Positions 31,717 to 40,497 of a stretch of DNA of 43,832 bases are shown piece by piece (the stretch's first letter is position 1; each line of letters opens with the position of its first letter). Both the position numbers and the translations under genes were made by a program. The DNA comes from CTSOIL-112 sp049291875 (GTDB lineage: Bacteria > Pseudomonadota > Gammaproteobacteria > Burkholderiales > Burkholderiaceae): assembly GCA_049291875.1 (NCBI GenBank), contig JBATQE010000002.1, positions 1 through 43,832 on the forward strand, written 5' to 3'. The notes beneath the pieces are model-generated. The model made no database searches, was not told where the DNA came from, and worked only from the letters and a program-made list of their open reading frames with translations.

Positions 31717-33358
31717 TGCGGCGAACCGTGAGCGTGTTATGCTTTGACGTAATTGGTTGCGATGTGTGGTGCTGATAGGTTTCGCTGATTAAATGGGTCC
31801 AGTCTGCGGCAAATTGTTTGGCATTGAATAGTGGGCTGTTGCCTACATGGTCGCGCAGCCTGCTCCGCAGTTGTGCAAGGGCGGGCAGGTCGGTTGCAAA
31901 AGCGATGGCTTTGCGCTCGTATTCGTCGATATCGTTAACGATCCAATCATCCAAACCGGCGGCATGCAGCAAGCTGGCTCCTTGTCGCGCAATCATGTGT
32001 TCGCCGCGCAGGGTGAGCGTGGGAACGCCCATCCACAGGGCTTCACAGGTCGTCGTGCCTCCGGGAAATGGAAAGGTATCGAGTATCATGTCGATCCGAG
32101 CGTAAGTGCTCATATAGGTTCGGAAGCCGCTGGAGGCATGAATGCTGAGACGCTCAATGGGCAAGCCATTGTGCGTGCAACGTTGGATGAACTGGTTTTG
32201 TGTGAATGTTGCGTTGAATTGTCGGTTTTGAAAATATAGGTGCGCATTCGGTAAACGGTTGAGAATACGCGCCCACAGTTGTAATACCTCATCAGTGATT
32301 TTTGAGAGACTTTGAAAACAGCCGAAAGTGATTTGCTCTGGTATTGTATGTAGGGCAGGCAGTGGTGAGACAGGGTCAACGCGGTTTAAGTGCGTGCCGC
32401 CATAACACAGGCGCGTGTACGGCAGGCGGATGATCTGCTCGGAAAAATAGGATTCTTGAGCCGTTGGTATACTCTGCTCGTCGGCCAAAATATAGTCCAT
32501 TTGTGGCAGTCCGGTGGTGGCGAAGTAGCCAAGCCATGAGATTTGAACGGGGGCAGGTTTGTGGGCAAAAACGCCGAGTCGGTTATGAGCGGTGAGGCCG
32601 CTTAAATCAAACAATACGTCAATTCGGTCATTGTGAATGCGCTGTGCCGCAGACTGATCCGAAAGTGAGGCAATGGGTGTCCATGCGTGGCAATGTTTTT
32701 TCAAGCGGCGGCTGACTTGATCGGTTTTGTCACGCGTTGGGTAGGCGATGATCTGAATGGCTTTTTGATCCAAATTGGCCAGCACGTTTTCGAGAAAAAA
32801 GCCAACAGGGTGCATATTCAAATCGCCGGAAACCAAGCCGACGCGTAGCGGTTGGCTGCGGTGGATGTGCCATTCGGTGAATTTTTGTTTGGCCTTCCCA
32901 CTCAAATATTGACCATAGCGTCGAGCCAATGTCAGCATGTGCTCGGGTGTGTCCAAGTTCAAATAATTGAGTGCAAACAGATATTTTGCAAGGATCTTTG
33001 GTTCGTCAGGCTTAAGTTGTAGCGCCCGTCTGTAACTATTGAGTGCGTCTTCCTGTCGTCCCAAGTCTTTGTATACCTTGGCCAGATTCGCCAGATTTTC
33101 AACGTCATCAGGGCTTAGTTGTTTGGCCTTCTCCATCCAATGAATTGCTTGTTCCCAGTCTTCCATTTGCTCATAGCAAACGCCTAATACTTTGTACCCG
33201 AAAAAATGATTGGGAAATTTTTGAATGAATGCTTGGCAATCTTCCATGCACTGCGCGGTGTGACCCGCATTAAACGGAGCAAGTAATGCTTGCATTTGCG
33301 CCACGGAGGGCGTGGGGCTTATTTTGCGGCGCAGAACCTGAATGGTTGGAGAGGACAT
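31658..33358 (-). CDS. TPR-containing GT41 (OGT/SPINDLY-type) glycosyltransferase
   Basis: A protein of 566 residues. Residues about 25-150 are TPR repeats (GYKVLGVCYEQMEDWEQAIHWMEKAKQLSPDD; NLANLAKVYKDLGRQEDALNSYRRALQLKPDE). The catalytic part begins LRVGLVSGDLNMHPVGFFLE and has PAPVQISWLGYFATTGLPQMDY, FGCFQSLSKITDEVLQLW and MILDTFPFPGGTTTCEALWMGVPTLTL. This is the GT41 pattern shared with O-GlcNAc transferase and SPINDLY. It probably transfers a sugar from a nucleotide donor to a protein; the acceptor is unknown. It starts 13 bases after the hemN stop. The last 20 codons overlap the end of btuD and look like a variable tail (PPHPPQSPHQTPD). Confidence 0.88.
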   Translation of the reverse strand: MSSPTIQVLRRKISPTPSVAQMQALLAPFNAGHTAQCMEDCQAFIQKFPNHFFGYKVLGVCYEQMEDWEQAIHWMEKAKQLSPDDVENLANLAKVYKDLGRQEDALNSYRRALQLKPDEPKILAKYLFALNYLNLDTPEHMLTLARRYGQYLSGKAKQKFTEWHIHRSQPLRVGLVSGDLNMHPVGFFLENVLANLDQKAIQIIAYPTRDKTDQVSRRLKKHCHAWTPIASLSDQSAAQRIHNDRIDVLFDLSGLTAHNRLGVFAHKPAPVQISWLGYFATTGLPQMDYILADEQSIPTAQESYFSEQIIRLPYTRLCYGGTHLNRVDPVSPLPALHTIPEQITFGCFQSLSKITDEVLQLWARILNRLPNAHLYFQNRQFNATFTQNQFIQRCTHNGLPIERLSIHASSGFRTYMSTYARIDMILDTFPFPGGTTTCEALWMGVPTLTLRGEHMIARQGASLLHAAGLDDWIVNDIDEYERKAIAFATDLPALAQLRSRLRDHVGNSPLFNAKQFAADWTHLISETYQHHTSQPITSKHNTLTVRRITNGSNPPHPPQSPHQTPD

Positions 33359-33371
33359 TGCTCGTTGGTGA

Positions 33372-34754
33372 TTAAATCGTCATTGAAAACAATCGCGTCT
33401 CGGGTTGCTTTTCCCACAAACGCAGGTCAAACGCCATGGCGATGTTGCGAATAAAGGGGCGGCCAACTTCCAAAACGGTTAATCCATCACCATGAATCTC
33501 CAGCAAGCCGTCTTCTTGCATGGATTTTAGGCGTTCGATAATCAGCGGTAATTCAGGTAATTGCATCTGTTCGGTGCGCCAATCGGTGTGCATGCGGCAC
33601 ATGATGTTGAGGATGTGTTGGCGCACGATCAGATCGGTCGGTGTGAGGATGTGGCCGCGTATCAAGGGCCATTCGCCGTTGGTGATGCGGGCGTTGTAGT
33701 CGTCCAGTTTTTTCTCGTTTTGCGCAAACGCGTACCAGGTGTCGGAAATCGAGGATACGCCGAGACTGATCATCAGGCGCGTGTTGGTTTCGGTATAGCC
33801 CATGAAATTGCGATGCAGGCGGCCTTCGATCATGGCTTTGTAGAGCGTATCGGTGTCGCGGGCAAAATGATCCATGCCGACTTCGATGTAGCCGAGTGTG
33901 TCGAACAGCTCTTTGCCCAATTCGTACAGGGCGCGTTTTTCGGGGCCGCTGGGCAGATCGGCTTCGTTGAAGCCGCGCTGGCCATTGTTTTTCAGCCATG
34001 GCACATGCGCGTAGCTGTAAAAGGCCAAACGATCAGGCGCGAGGCTGGCGGTTTTTTCGATGGTGTGGCGCATGCTGTCCAACTGCTGATGCGGCAGGCC
34101 GAACACGAGGTCGTGGCTGATGGAGGTGTAGCCGATGCGACGGGCGGCTTCGTGTACGCGTGCGACGTTTTCAAATGGTTGAATGCGGTTGATGGCCTTT
34201 TGCACCTTCGGGTCGTAGTCTTGAACGCCAAAGCTTACGCGACGAAAGCCTAAATCGTACAGGGTTTGTAAATGCGCTTCGGTGGTGTTGTTCGGATGAC
34301 CTTCAAAGCTGAATTCGTGGTTTTCGGCGCGATCAGCATGTTCAAATAAACCGTTGATCAGCGTGTTTAAGTTTTCCGGGCTGAAAAAGGTCGGCGTGCC
34401 GCCACCCAAATGGATTTCTCGAATGCGTGGTCGCTCATTGCTGTGTTTGGCCAGCTCGTCAATGTACATGCGCCATTCACGCAGCACATTGGCGATATAA
34501 CCGGCTTCGACGCTGTGATTTTTGGTGATGCGGTGGTTACACGCGCAAAATGTGCACAAGCTTTCGCAAAACGGCAGGTGAATGTACAGGCTGATGCCGT
34601 CGCGTTGATTGGATTCGACAAAGGTGCGCGCCAAAGTCTGCAAATAGGCCGATACGGTGAAATCCTGCTCTTGCCAATAAGGAACCGTCGGATAGCTGGT
34701 GTAGCGCGGGCCGGCGACATTGTATTTGTGAATTAAGTGGTGGGAAACCGTCAT
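33372..34754 (-). CDS. hemN: oxygen-independent coproporphyrinogen III dehydrogenase
   Basis: A protein of 460 residues. It is a radical SAM enzyme with YIHLPFCESLCTFCACNHRIT: the cluster cysteines are Cys63, Cys67 and Cys70, with the extra conserved Cys72, one residue off the E. coli numbering. Further motifs are HLGGGTPTFFSPENL, SFEGHPNNTTEAHL, RVSFGVQDYDPKVQKAINRIQPFE and NFMGYTET. It oxidatively decarboxylates coproporphyrinogen III in heme synthesis without oxygen. I start at ATG 34754 (MTVSHHLIHKYNVAGPRYTSYPT), with GAAG upstream. I saw no convincing FNR site. The TPR glycosyltransferase follows and is probably cotranscribed. Confidence 0.95.
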   Translation of the reverse strand: MTVSHHLIHKYNVAGPRYTSYPTVPYWQEQDFTVSAYLQTLARTFVESNQRDGISLYIHLPFCESLCTFCACNHRITKNHSVEAGYIANVLREWRMYIDELAKHSNERPRIREIHLGGGTPTFFSPENLNTLINGLFEHADRAENHEFSFEGHPNNTTEAHLQTLYDLGFRRVSFGVQDYDPKVQKAINRIQPFENVARVHEAARRIGYTSISHDLVFGLPHQQLDSMRHTIEKTASLAPDRLAFYSYAHVPWLKNNGQRGFNEADLPSGPEKRALYELGKELFDTLGYIEVGMDHFARDTDTLYKAMIEGRLHRNFMGYTETNTRLMISLGVSSISDTWYAFAQNEKKLDDYNARITNGEWPLIRGHILTPTDLIVRQHILNIMCRMHTDWRTEQMQLPELPLIIERLKSMQEDGLLEIHGDGLTVLEVGRPFIRNIAMAFDLRLWEKQPETRLFSMTI

Positions 34755-34960
34755 AATCGAATCTTCATAAAGCCTGAATGGAATAAGCGTCATTGTATGA
34801 TAAAACCATAGGCTCTGGGCGGGTGTCACGATAAGCCATCGAGTGATGGAAATCGTCCACTCAGGTTGCTTTGACTCAATGACGATTGCCCAATAGGACG
34901 TTTGTACCGAGAAAAATGCGATTGTAGCCGTTCAATTGTGTTGTTTTAATGCTTTTGTTC

Positions 34961-34989
34961 TTGATTTTATTGAAGAAAATGTTTAAAAT
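34961..34989 (+). promoter_or_regulatory. rplU promoter
   Basis: TTGATT (34961-34966) and TAAAAT (34984-34989) are spaced by 17 bases in an AT-rich stretch. Transcription would start near 34996, giving a leader of about 40 bases before rplU. The rest of 34755-35037 (divergent hemN and rplU leaders) shows no gene. Confidence 0.65.
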
Positions 34990-35037
34990 TGCCAGTTCTC
35001 TCGTAATGGTGCGGGGGTATTTGTAAAAGGAATTTAA

Positions 35038-35349
35038 ATGTACGCAGTCATAAAAACTGGTGGCAAACAATATCGTGTTGTCGCTGGCCAAAAATTGAAA
35101 GTAGAACAGATCGCTGCTGACATTGGACAACAAGTGACTTTGAACGAAGTCTTGGCCGTGGGTTCTGGCGAAGGTTTGGTTGTGGGTACGCCGTTGGTGT
35201 CTGGTGCGTCTGTGGTAGCTAAAGTATTGTCTCAAGGTCGTCACGACAAAGTGCGCATTTTCAAAATGCGTCGTCGTAAACACTACCAAAAGCGTCAAGG
35301 CCATCGCCAAAACTACACTGAATTGTTGATTGAAACGGTGAATGCTTAA
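35038..35349 (+). CDS. rplU: 50S ribosomal protein L21
   Basis: A protein of 103 residues, standard length. The N-terminus MYAVIKTGGKQYRVVAGQKLKVEQI and the C-terminal KMRRRKHYQKRQGHRQNYTELLI are diagnostic for bacterial L21, which binds 23S rRNA near L20. The start follows AAAAGGAATTTAA, a strong site. It is transcribed with rpmA. Codon use is of the highly expressed kind. Confidence 0.98.
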   Translation: MYAVIKTGGKQYRVVAGQKLKVEQIAADIGQQVTLNEVLAVGSGEGLVVGTPLVSGASVVAKVLSQGRHDKVRIFKMRRRKHYQKRQGHRQNYTELLIETVNA

Positions 35350-35398
35350 TTTAAATTAAGTTTAATTCAGTTTAATTAAGCACTTGTTAAGTTTATCG

Positions 35399-35420
35399 CC
35401 AAAGTCGAATAGGACTTTGG
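35399..35420 (+). other. Hairpin between rplU and rpmA
   Basis: CCAAAGTC (35399-35406) pairs with GACTTTGG (35413-35420) over a six-base loop, 21 bases before the rpmA start. Before it lies an AT-rich repeated stretch (TTTAATTAAG / TTTAATTCAG / TTTAATTAAG type, 35350-35381). No T-run follows. It might be an mRNA processing or attenuation element. Confidence 0.45.
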
Positions 35421-35441
35421 GATTGAAAAAAGGATGTCATC

Positions 35442-35696
35442 ATGGCACATAAGAAAGGCGGCGGCTCTACGCGTAACGGTCGTGAATCAGAATCGAAGCG
35501 CTTGGGCGTGAAGATTTACGGCGGCGAACACATCGTTCCGGGCAACATCATCGTGCGTCAGCGCGGTACTGAATTCCACCCGGGCGAAGGCGTGGGTATG
35601 GGTAAAGACCACACCTTGTTCGCACTGGTTGAAGGCAAAGTTCAATTCGCTGTTAAAGGCGCTTTGAAACGCCGCGTGGTCAGCATCGTTTCTTAA
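35442..35696 (+). CDS. rpmA: 50S ribosomal protein L27
   Basis: A protein of 84 residues. It begins MAHKKGGGSTRNGRESESKRLGVKIYGGE and contains GNIIVRQRGTEFHPGEGVGMGKDHTLFALVEG, the conserved L27 sequence. The N-terminal tail reaches the peptidyl transferase centre. The start follows AAAAAAGGATGTCATC. In many betaproteobacteria obgE follows directly; here a terminator and then an amylosucrase gene follow. Confidence 0.98.
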   Translation: MAHKKGGGSTRNGRESESKRLGVKIYGGEHIVPGNIIVRQRGTEFHPGEGVGMGKDHTLFALVEGKVQFAVKGALKRRVVSIVS

Positions 35697-35717
35697 TCAA
35701 ACGATCCGAGCACTGCA

Positions 35718-35752
35718 AAAACGCCACGAGATAATCGTGGCGTTTTTTTATT
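35718..35752 (+). terminator. Intrinsic terminator after rpmA
   Basis: ACGCCACGA (35721-35729) pairs with TCGTGGCGT (35735-35743) over five bases, followed by TTTTTT. It separates rplU-rpmA from the amylosucrase gene. Confidence 0.9.
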
Positions 35753-35789
35753 TTGAGATGATTTTTATTTGTATTTAGGTGAAGGCAGT

Positions 35790-35824
35790 TTTACAATAGT
35801 TCCATTGGTGTTTAATCGTTTACA
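35790..35824 (+). promoter_or_regulatory. Amylosucrase promoter with LacI-type operator candidate
   Basis: TTTACA (35790-35795) could be the -35 hexamer, with TTTAAT (35811-35816) as the -10 at a short 15-base spacing. Over this -10 lies TTTAATC/GTTTACA (35811-35824). Its right half is the perfect GTTTACA half-site of LacI/GalR-family operators, and its left half matches TGTAAAC at five of seven positions. A bound repressor would block the promoter. No regulator gene of this family is in the window. Confidence 0.4.
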
Positions 35825-35851
35825 CATATTTGCCTAAACAAAGAGGTTATC

Positions 35852-37765
35852 ATGCTCACGCAAGCCCAACAAGTCGATTTGACTGTGCAATACATGCATC
35901 AAGAAATTTTGGCCGCGCATACGGCGTCAGAGCGCAGTGCGATTGAGAAAACGGAGGATTGGCAGCAGTTCAGCCAGCGCTTGCGAACGCATTTTCCCAG
36001 TTTGATGTGGGAGTTGAATCATGTGTATGGCACGAACGAGGCGGTGTTGCCGATGTTGGTGCAGTTGATGCGCATGGCGTGGCAGAGTTATTCGGAGCGT
36101 GCAGAGCCGTTGAAACAACAAGACGCAGCGCGTGAAGCGAATCCCGACTGGTTCCTCTCGAATAAAATGGTCGGCGGTGTGTGCTATGTCGATCTGTTTG
36201 CGGGCAATTTACGCGGGATTATTGACTCGATTCCGTATTTCAAAGAACTGGGCTTGACCTACCTGCATCTGATGCCATTGTTCAAATGTCCTGAAGGAAA
36301 AAGCGATGGCGGCTATGCGGTCAGCAGTTACCGTGAGGTCAATCCGGCGCTCGGTACGATTGATGATCTACGCGCCGTGGCGCAGGCCTTGCGCGAAGCG
36401 GGCATTACGATGGTGGTGGATTTTATTTTCAACCACACCTCGAACGAGCATGAGTGGGCGAAAGCCTGTGCTGCTGGCGATCCGATGTTCGATAACTTCT
36501 ACTACATCTTTCCTGACCGCTGGATGCCGGATCAATACGACCGTACGGTGCGGGAAATTTTCCCCGATCAGCATCCGGGCGCGTTTACCCAGTTGAACGA
36601 TGGTCGCTGGATTTGGACGACGTTTAACTCATTTCAATGGGATTTGAATTACAGCAATCCGTGGGTATTCCGCGCGATGGCGGGCGAGATGATGTTTATA
36701 GCCAATCTGGGCGTGGATATTTTGCGCATGGATGCGGTGGCGTTCATTTGGAAACAATTGGGTACGGATTGTGAAAGTCTGCCGCAGGCGCATGCATTGA
36801 TTCGGGCGTTTAATGCCGTGATGCGTATTGCCGCGCCGAGCGTGCTGTTCAAATCTGAGGCGATCGTGCATCCGGATAAAGTGGTGCAATACATCGCGCC
36901 GAATGAGTGTCAGTTATCCTACAACCCGCTGCAAATGGCTTTACTGTGGAATACGCTGGCCACGCGCGAGGTAAATCTGCTGCAACAGGCGCTGACTTTC
37001 CGTCACAATCTGCCGGAGCATACCGCTTGGGTGAACTATGTGCGCTGCCATGACGACATCGGTTGGACGTTTGCCGATGAGGATGCGGCGTATTTTGATA
37101 TTAATGGTTTTTACCATCGCCAATTCCTGAACCGATTTTATGTCAATCGCTACGAGGGCAGTTTCGCGCGCGGCGTGCCGTTCCAAGACAACCCGAATAC
37201 CGGCGATTGCCGCATCAGCGGCATGTGCGCCTCATTGGTCGGTTTGGAGCAGGGCGATCCGTATGCCGTCGCCCGAATTTTATTGATGCACAGCGTGATT
37301 TTGAGCAGTGGCGGCTTGCCGTTGTTCTATCTGGGGGATGAGATCGGTACGGTCAATGACTTTGGCTATCTGAGTGACCCGAATAAGCAGGATGACAGCC
37401 GTTGGGTGCATCGCCCACCGCGCGATGAAGCACGCTACGCGCAGCGCACGGACGTGAGTACCAGCGCAGGGCAGATTTATCAGGGCTTACGACATTTGAT
37501 TGAGCTGCGCAAAAACACCGACGCGTTGTCTGGCGCACGTCTGACCATTTTTGATTGCAAAAACCCGCATGTGCTGGGCTATCTGCGCAATGATGCGGTT
37601 TTGGTTTTGGCCAATTTCAGCGAAGTTGAGCAAACCGTCTTGGCGCATGTGCTGTCCGCCATGCCGATGCAGGCGCGTGATTTGATCAGTGGCGAGCATT
37701 ACGCTTTGGATGCGGATTTATGCCTGAAACCGTATCAAGTGCTGTGGCTCCAGATTAAAGTTTAA
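35852..37765 (+). CDS. ams: amylosucrase (GH13_4)
   Basis: A protein of 637 residues, nearly the length of the Neisseria polysaccharea enzyme (636, from memory). Key residues sit at a constant offset of +8: Asp152 in KSDGGYAVSSY, nucleophile Asp294 in DILRMDAVAF, acid/base Glu336 in FKSEAIVHP, and His400-Asp401 in NYVRCHDDIGWTFADEDAAY. The N-terminal helical domain, the (beta/alpha)8 barrel and the C-terminal beta domain are all present. It uses sucrose to make an alpha-1,4-glucan and fructose, with no nucleotide sugar needed. There is no signal peptide by eye. GAGG precedes ATG 35852. It lies between rpmA and a convergent MFS gene. Confidence 0.94.
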   Translation: MLTQAQQVDLTVQYMHQEILAAHTASERSAIEKTEDWQQFSQRLRTHFPSLMWELNHVYGTNEAVLPMLVQLMRMAWQSYSERAEPLKQQDAAREANPDWFLSNKMVGGVCYVDLFAGNLRGIIDSIPYFKELGLTYLHLMPLFKCPEGKSDGGYAVSSYREVNPALGTIDDLRAVAQALREAGITMVVDFIFNHTSNEHEWAKACAAGDPMFDNFYYIFPDRWMPDQYDRTVREIFPDQHPGAFTQLNDGRWIWTTFNSFQWDLNYSNPWVFRAMAGEMMFIANLGVDILRMDAVAFIWKQLGTDCESLPQAHALIRAFNAVMRIAAPSVLFKSEAIVHPDKVVQYIAPNECQLSYNPLQMALLWNTLATREVNLLQQALTFRHNLPEHTAWVNYVRCHDDIGWTFADEDAAYFDINGFYHRQFLNRFYVNRYEGSFARGVPFQDNPNTGDCRISGMCASLVGLEQGDPYAVARILLMHSVILSSGGLPLFYLGDEIGTVNDFGYLSDPNKQDDSRWVHRPPRDEARYAQRTDVSTSAGQIYQGLRHLIELRKNTDALSGARLTIFDCKNPHVLGYLRNDAVLVLANFSEVEQTVLAHVLSAMPMQARDLISGEHYALDADLCLKPYQVLWLQIKV

Positions 37766-37794
37766 CGCGCATTGAGCCGTAATCGGTGCGCGTT
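37764..37794. terminator. Hairpin at the end of the amylosucrase gene
   Basis: AACGCGCA (37764-37771) pairs with TGCGCGTT (37787-37794) across 15 bases, overlapping the stop codon. It lies between two convergent genes. No T-run is present, so it is a weak terminator candidate. Confidence 0.35.
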
Positions 37795-37816
37795 GGCAAT
37801 ACCACGCAGATAGGAT

Positions 37817-39088
37817 TTAATCCGGTGCGTGGTGCATTTTTTTATGGATGCGAAATAGCTGCATGATCGAAATATAAAAACCGATCATGGCAAAGGCAAT
37901 CGTCATGTAACCGATGCTCACGCCCAATACCTCACTCACATAACCGACAACCAAGCCCGCGCTTTGCGCCCCAATGATGATGCAAAACATCAACAGCGCG
38001 GAGAATTTCGCCGTATCGTGCGGCGCAAAATCGATCAAATGATTGAGCAAAATCGGGAATACCACACCGATGCCGACACCGGCAAAAAAGTTGGTGACAA
38101 ACATATACGGCAGTGTCGTGGAGTTCGGAAAAAACGCAATCAGCACAAAGGCTACGCAACCGACCAAACTCAAGCGAATCAATCGCTGCTCAATTGTCAA
38201 TTCGCTGTGAATGAATGCCTGCCAACTGCGCACCAGCACCATCCCAAGCGTGAATCCGACCAAACCCAGACGTGCCTGATCCAGCGCGATTTCACGGCAG
38301 GAGTGCGCGTAATTGACGAACCAAAAACTGTGTCCCCATTCTACATAACCGATCAAAATCGCCGCAATCCACGCCCAAATCGCCCACGGAGCGAACATCA
38401 ACTGCAGATAAGTGTGCGCGTGTTGGGCGGGTGCGCTTGGGACTGAGGAGTCAAGCGACGTTTCGTGCGAGGTATCCTTGGCAGGTGGAATCAGCGACAG
38501 TTGCGCAATCGCCTGTCGAATCTGTGCGCGACTGTAGGCAAACAGCAAAACCAGCACCAATACCGTGAACACCGCATACGGCACGCGCCAGTTCGGATAG
38601 GCACGCAGCAGTACAATCACCCAAATCGGCGCAATGCTTGCGCCGATGCTCCAGCCCACATCCAGCAGCGCCAAGACGCGCGCGCGAATGCTGCTGACCA
38701 ACTGCATTTTACCGATCAGCGTATGCCCCAGCGTTGCCATCGCGATTACCATGATTTCATACAGGATAAAGCCGCTGATGAGCATGACAAACCCCGTGCT
38801 TGCAACCATGATGCCGATGGCAACCAACATGCCGATCAGATAGCCCATCAGCAGGTGGCGCGCGGGTATGCGATGCACCAAATCGCCGCCCAAAAAGGCG
38901 CCGATGGCACTGCCGACATTGCCCCAAAACACCAGCCAGCCAATGTGCTTGGGCGTGAGGGTCAAATCAGCGGAAATTTCGGTGGTCAGACTGCCCAGCA
39001 AATTGCCAAAAATACCGGCGCAGAGAATGCTGAACATGATGAGCCAAGCCAGAATGGGCACTTGGCGGATAAAGTCACGGGTGTTCAT
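37817..39088 (-). CDS. MFS transporter
   Basis: A protein of 423 residues with about twelve membrane helices. A large cytoplasmic loop in the middle is rich in Ser, Pro and Ala (PAKDTSHETSLDSSVPSAPAQ). The first half shows the MFS motif-A position as GGDLVHRIPARHLLMGYLIG, in place of the usual G-x-L-a-D-r-x-G-r-k/r. The second half has NFFAGVGIGVVFPILLNHLIDFAP. The substrate is unknown. A sugar-related role is suggested only by the convergent amylosucrase gene. The start ATG 39088 has AAGG upstream. The 206 bases between this gene and obgE carry divergent leaders. Confidence 0.82.
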   Translation of the reverse strand: MNTRDFIRQVPILAWLIMFSILCAGIFGNLLGSLTTEISADLTLTPKHIGWLVFWGNVGSAIGAFLGGDLVHRIPARHLLMGYLIGMLVAIGIMVASTGFVMLISGFILYEIMVIAMATLGHTLIGKMQLVSSIRARVLALLDVGWSIGASIAPIWVIVLLRAYPNWRVPYAVFTVLVLVLLFAYSRAQIRQAIAQLSLIPPAKDTSHETSLDSSVPSAPAQHAHTYLQLMFAPWAIWAWIAAILIGYVEWGHSFWFVNYAHSCREIALDQARLGLVGFTLGMVLVRSWQAFIHSELTIEQRLIRLSLVGCVAFVLIAFFPNSTTLPYMFVTNFFAGVGIGVVFPILLNHLIDFAPHDTAKFSALLMFCIIIGAQSAGLVVGYVSEVLGVSIGYMTIAFAMIGFYISIMQLFRIHKKMHHAPD

Positions 39089-39171
39089 AAAAACCTTGTT
39101 TGTTAAGGCGCTATTCTAATCCTTTTGGCTCAACCTTGCCCGCAGATAGCACCATGCCAGCGGCAAAAACA

Positions 39172-39201
39172 TTGGGGCAAGGCAGGCGCATCGCTTATAA
39201 T
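39172..39201 (+). promoter_or_regulatory. Candidate obgE promoter
   Basis: TTGGGG (39172-39177) is followed after 18 bases by TATAAT (39196-39201), about 94 bases before the obgE ATG. It gives obgE-proB a promoter separate from rplU-rpmA. Confidence 0.5.
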
Positions 39202-39294
39202 GACGGGCAATGCGCATGGGTTACACGAAAATAGCGCACATTTACAGTCCGTCGGTGCATCGTCATACATGCCGCCGGACGCAGGGAAAAGCAT

Positions 39295-40497
39295 ATGAAA
39301 TTTATAGATGAAGCCAAAATCGAAGTGATCGCCGGTAATGGCGGCAATGGCGTGGCGAGTTTTCGCCGTGAAAAACACAAACCAAACGGCGGGCCGGACG
39401 GCGGCGACGGCGGACGAGGCGGCAGTGTTTATGCCGTGGCCGACGAAAATTTGAACACGCTGATTGACTACCGTTTTACCAAAAAACACCTCGCGCAAAA
39501 CGGCGAGCGCGGTCAGTCCAGCGACTGTTACGGCAAGGGCGGCGAAGACATCACGCTGAAAATGCCGGTCGGCACCATGATTTTCGACGCAGAGACGGGT
39601 GATTTGTTGCATGATTTGGCGCAGTCGGGGCAAACCGTGCTGCTCGCCAAAGGCGGCGAAGGCGGCTTGGGCAATATCCACTTTAAATCCTCGACCAACC
39701 GCACCCCGCGTCAATGCACGCCGGGCACGGAGGGCGAGCGTTTTGCCCTGCGTTTGGAGTTGAAAGTATTGGCTGACGTCGGCCTGCTCGGTATGCCCAA
39801 TGCAGGTAAATCCACGCTGATTTCAGCGGTGTCCAATGCGCGTCCGAAAATCGCCGACTATCCGTTCACCACACTGCATCCGAATCTGGGCGTGGTGCGC
39901 ACAGCGGCCGAACGCAGTTTCGTGATCGCCGATATCCCGGGCTTGATCGAAGGTGCGGCTGACGGCGTTGGCTTGGGCGTGCGCTTTTTAAAACACTTGG
40001 CGCGAACGCGTTTGCTGCTGCATTTGGTTGACATCGCGCCGTTTGACCCGAGTGTTGACCCTGTATACGAAGCGCGCGCGATTGTCGAAGAGCTGCGCAA
40101 ATACGACGAAACGCTGTACGACAAACCGCGCTGGTTGGTGCTCAATAAAATCGACATGATTGCCGAGGACGAGCGCGCCGAGCGCGTGGCTGCGTTTGTC
40201 AAAGATTACGGTTGGCAAGGGCCGGTGTACCAAATTTCCGCCGCGACGCGCGAAGGTACCGAGGCGCTGATGAAAGAGATTCAAAACTATGTCGATCAAG
40301 TGAAATTGACCGAGCAGCGCGAGCGCGCGGAATCTGAACAAGCCGAGCAAGCCGCCCAACTGGCCGAACAATTGCAAGCCAACCCGGCCAATCCAGCCAG
40401 CCCGTTGCAAGCGGCGCCACTGCCGCAATCGGTATTGAATAAACCCGCCGCGCCCCAACTGAACACAGATAAAACGGACGATGCGGAGGACGCATAA
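39295..40497 (+). CDS. obgE: GTPase ObgE (CgtA)
   Basis: A protein of 400 residues. The N-terminal Obg fold is glycine-rich (MKFIDEAKIEVIAGNGGNGVASFRREK; GGPDGGDGGRGGSVY). The G domain has G1 GMPNAGKSTLI, G2/G3 FTTLHPNLGV and DIPGLIEGA, and G4 NKID. The C-terminal 60 residues are a low-complexity tail rich in Ala, Gln and Glu. Obg binds the 50S subunit and takes part in ribosome assembly and growth control. AGGGA precedes ATG 39295. The stop overlaps the proB start by one base (TAATG). Confidence 0.96.
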   Translation: MKFIDEAKIEVIAGNGGNGVASFRREKHKPNGGPDGGDGGRGGSVYAVADENLNTLIDYRFTKKHLAQNGERGQSSDCYGKGGEDITLKMPVGTMIFDAETGDLLHDLAQSGQTVLLAKGGEGGLGNIHFKSSTNRTPRQCTPGTEGERFALRLELKVLADVGLLGMPNAGKSTLISAVSNARPKIADYPFTTLHPNLGVVRTAAERSFVIADIPGLIEGAADGVGLGVRFLKHLARTRLLLHLVDIAPFDPSVDPVYEARAIVEELRKYDETLYDKPRWLVLNKIDMIAEDERAERVAAFVKDYGWQGPVYQISAATREGTEALMKEIQNYVDQVKLTEQRERAESEQAEQAAQLAEQLQANPANPASPLQAAPLPQSVLNKPAAPQLNTDKTDDAEDA

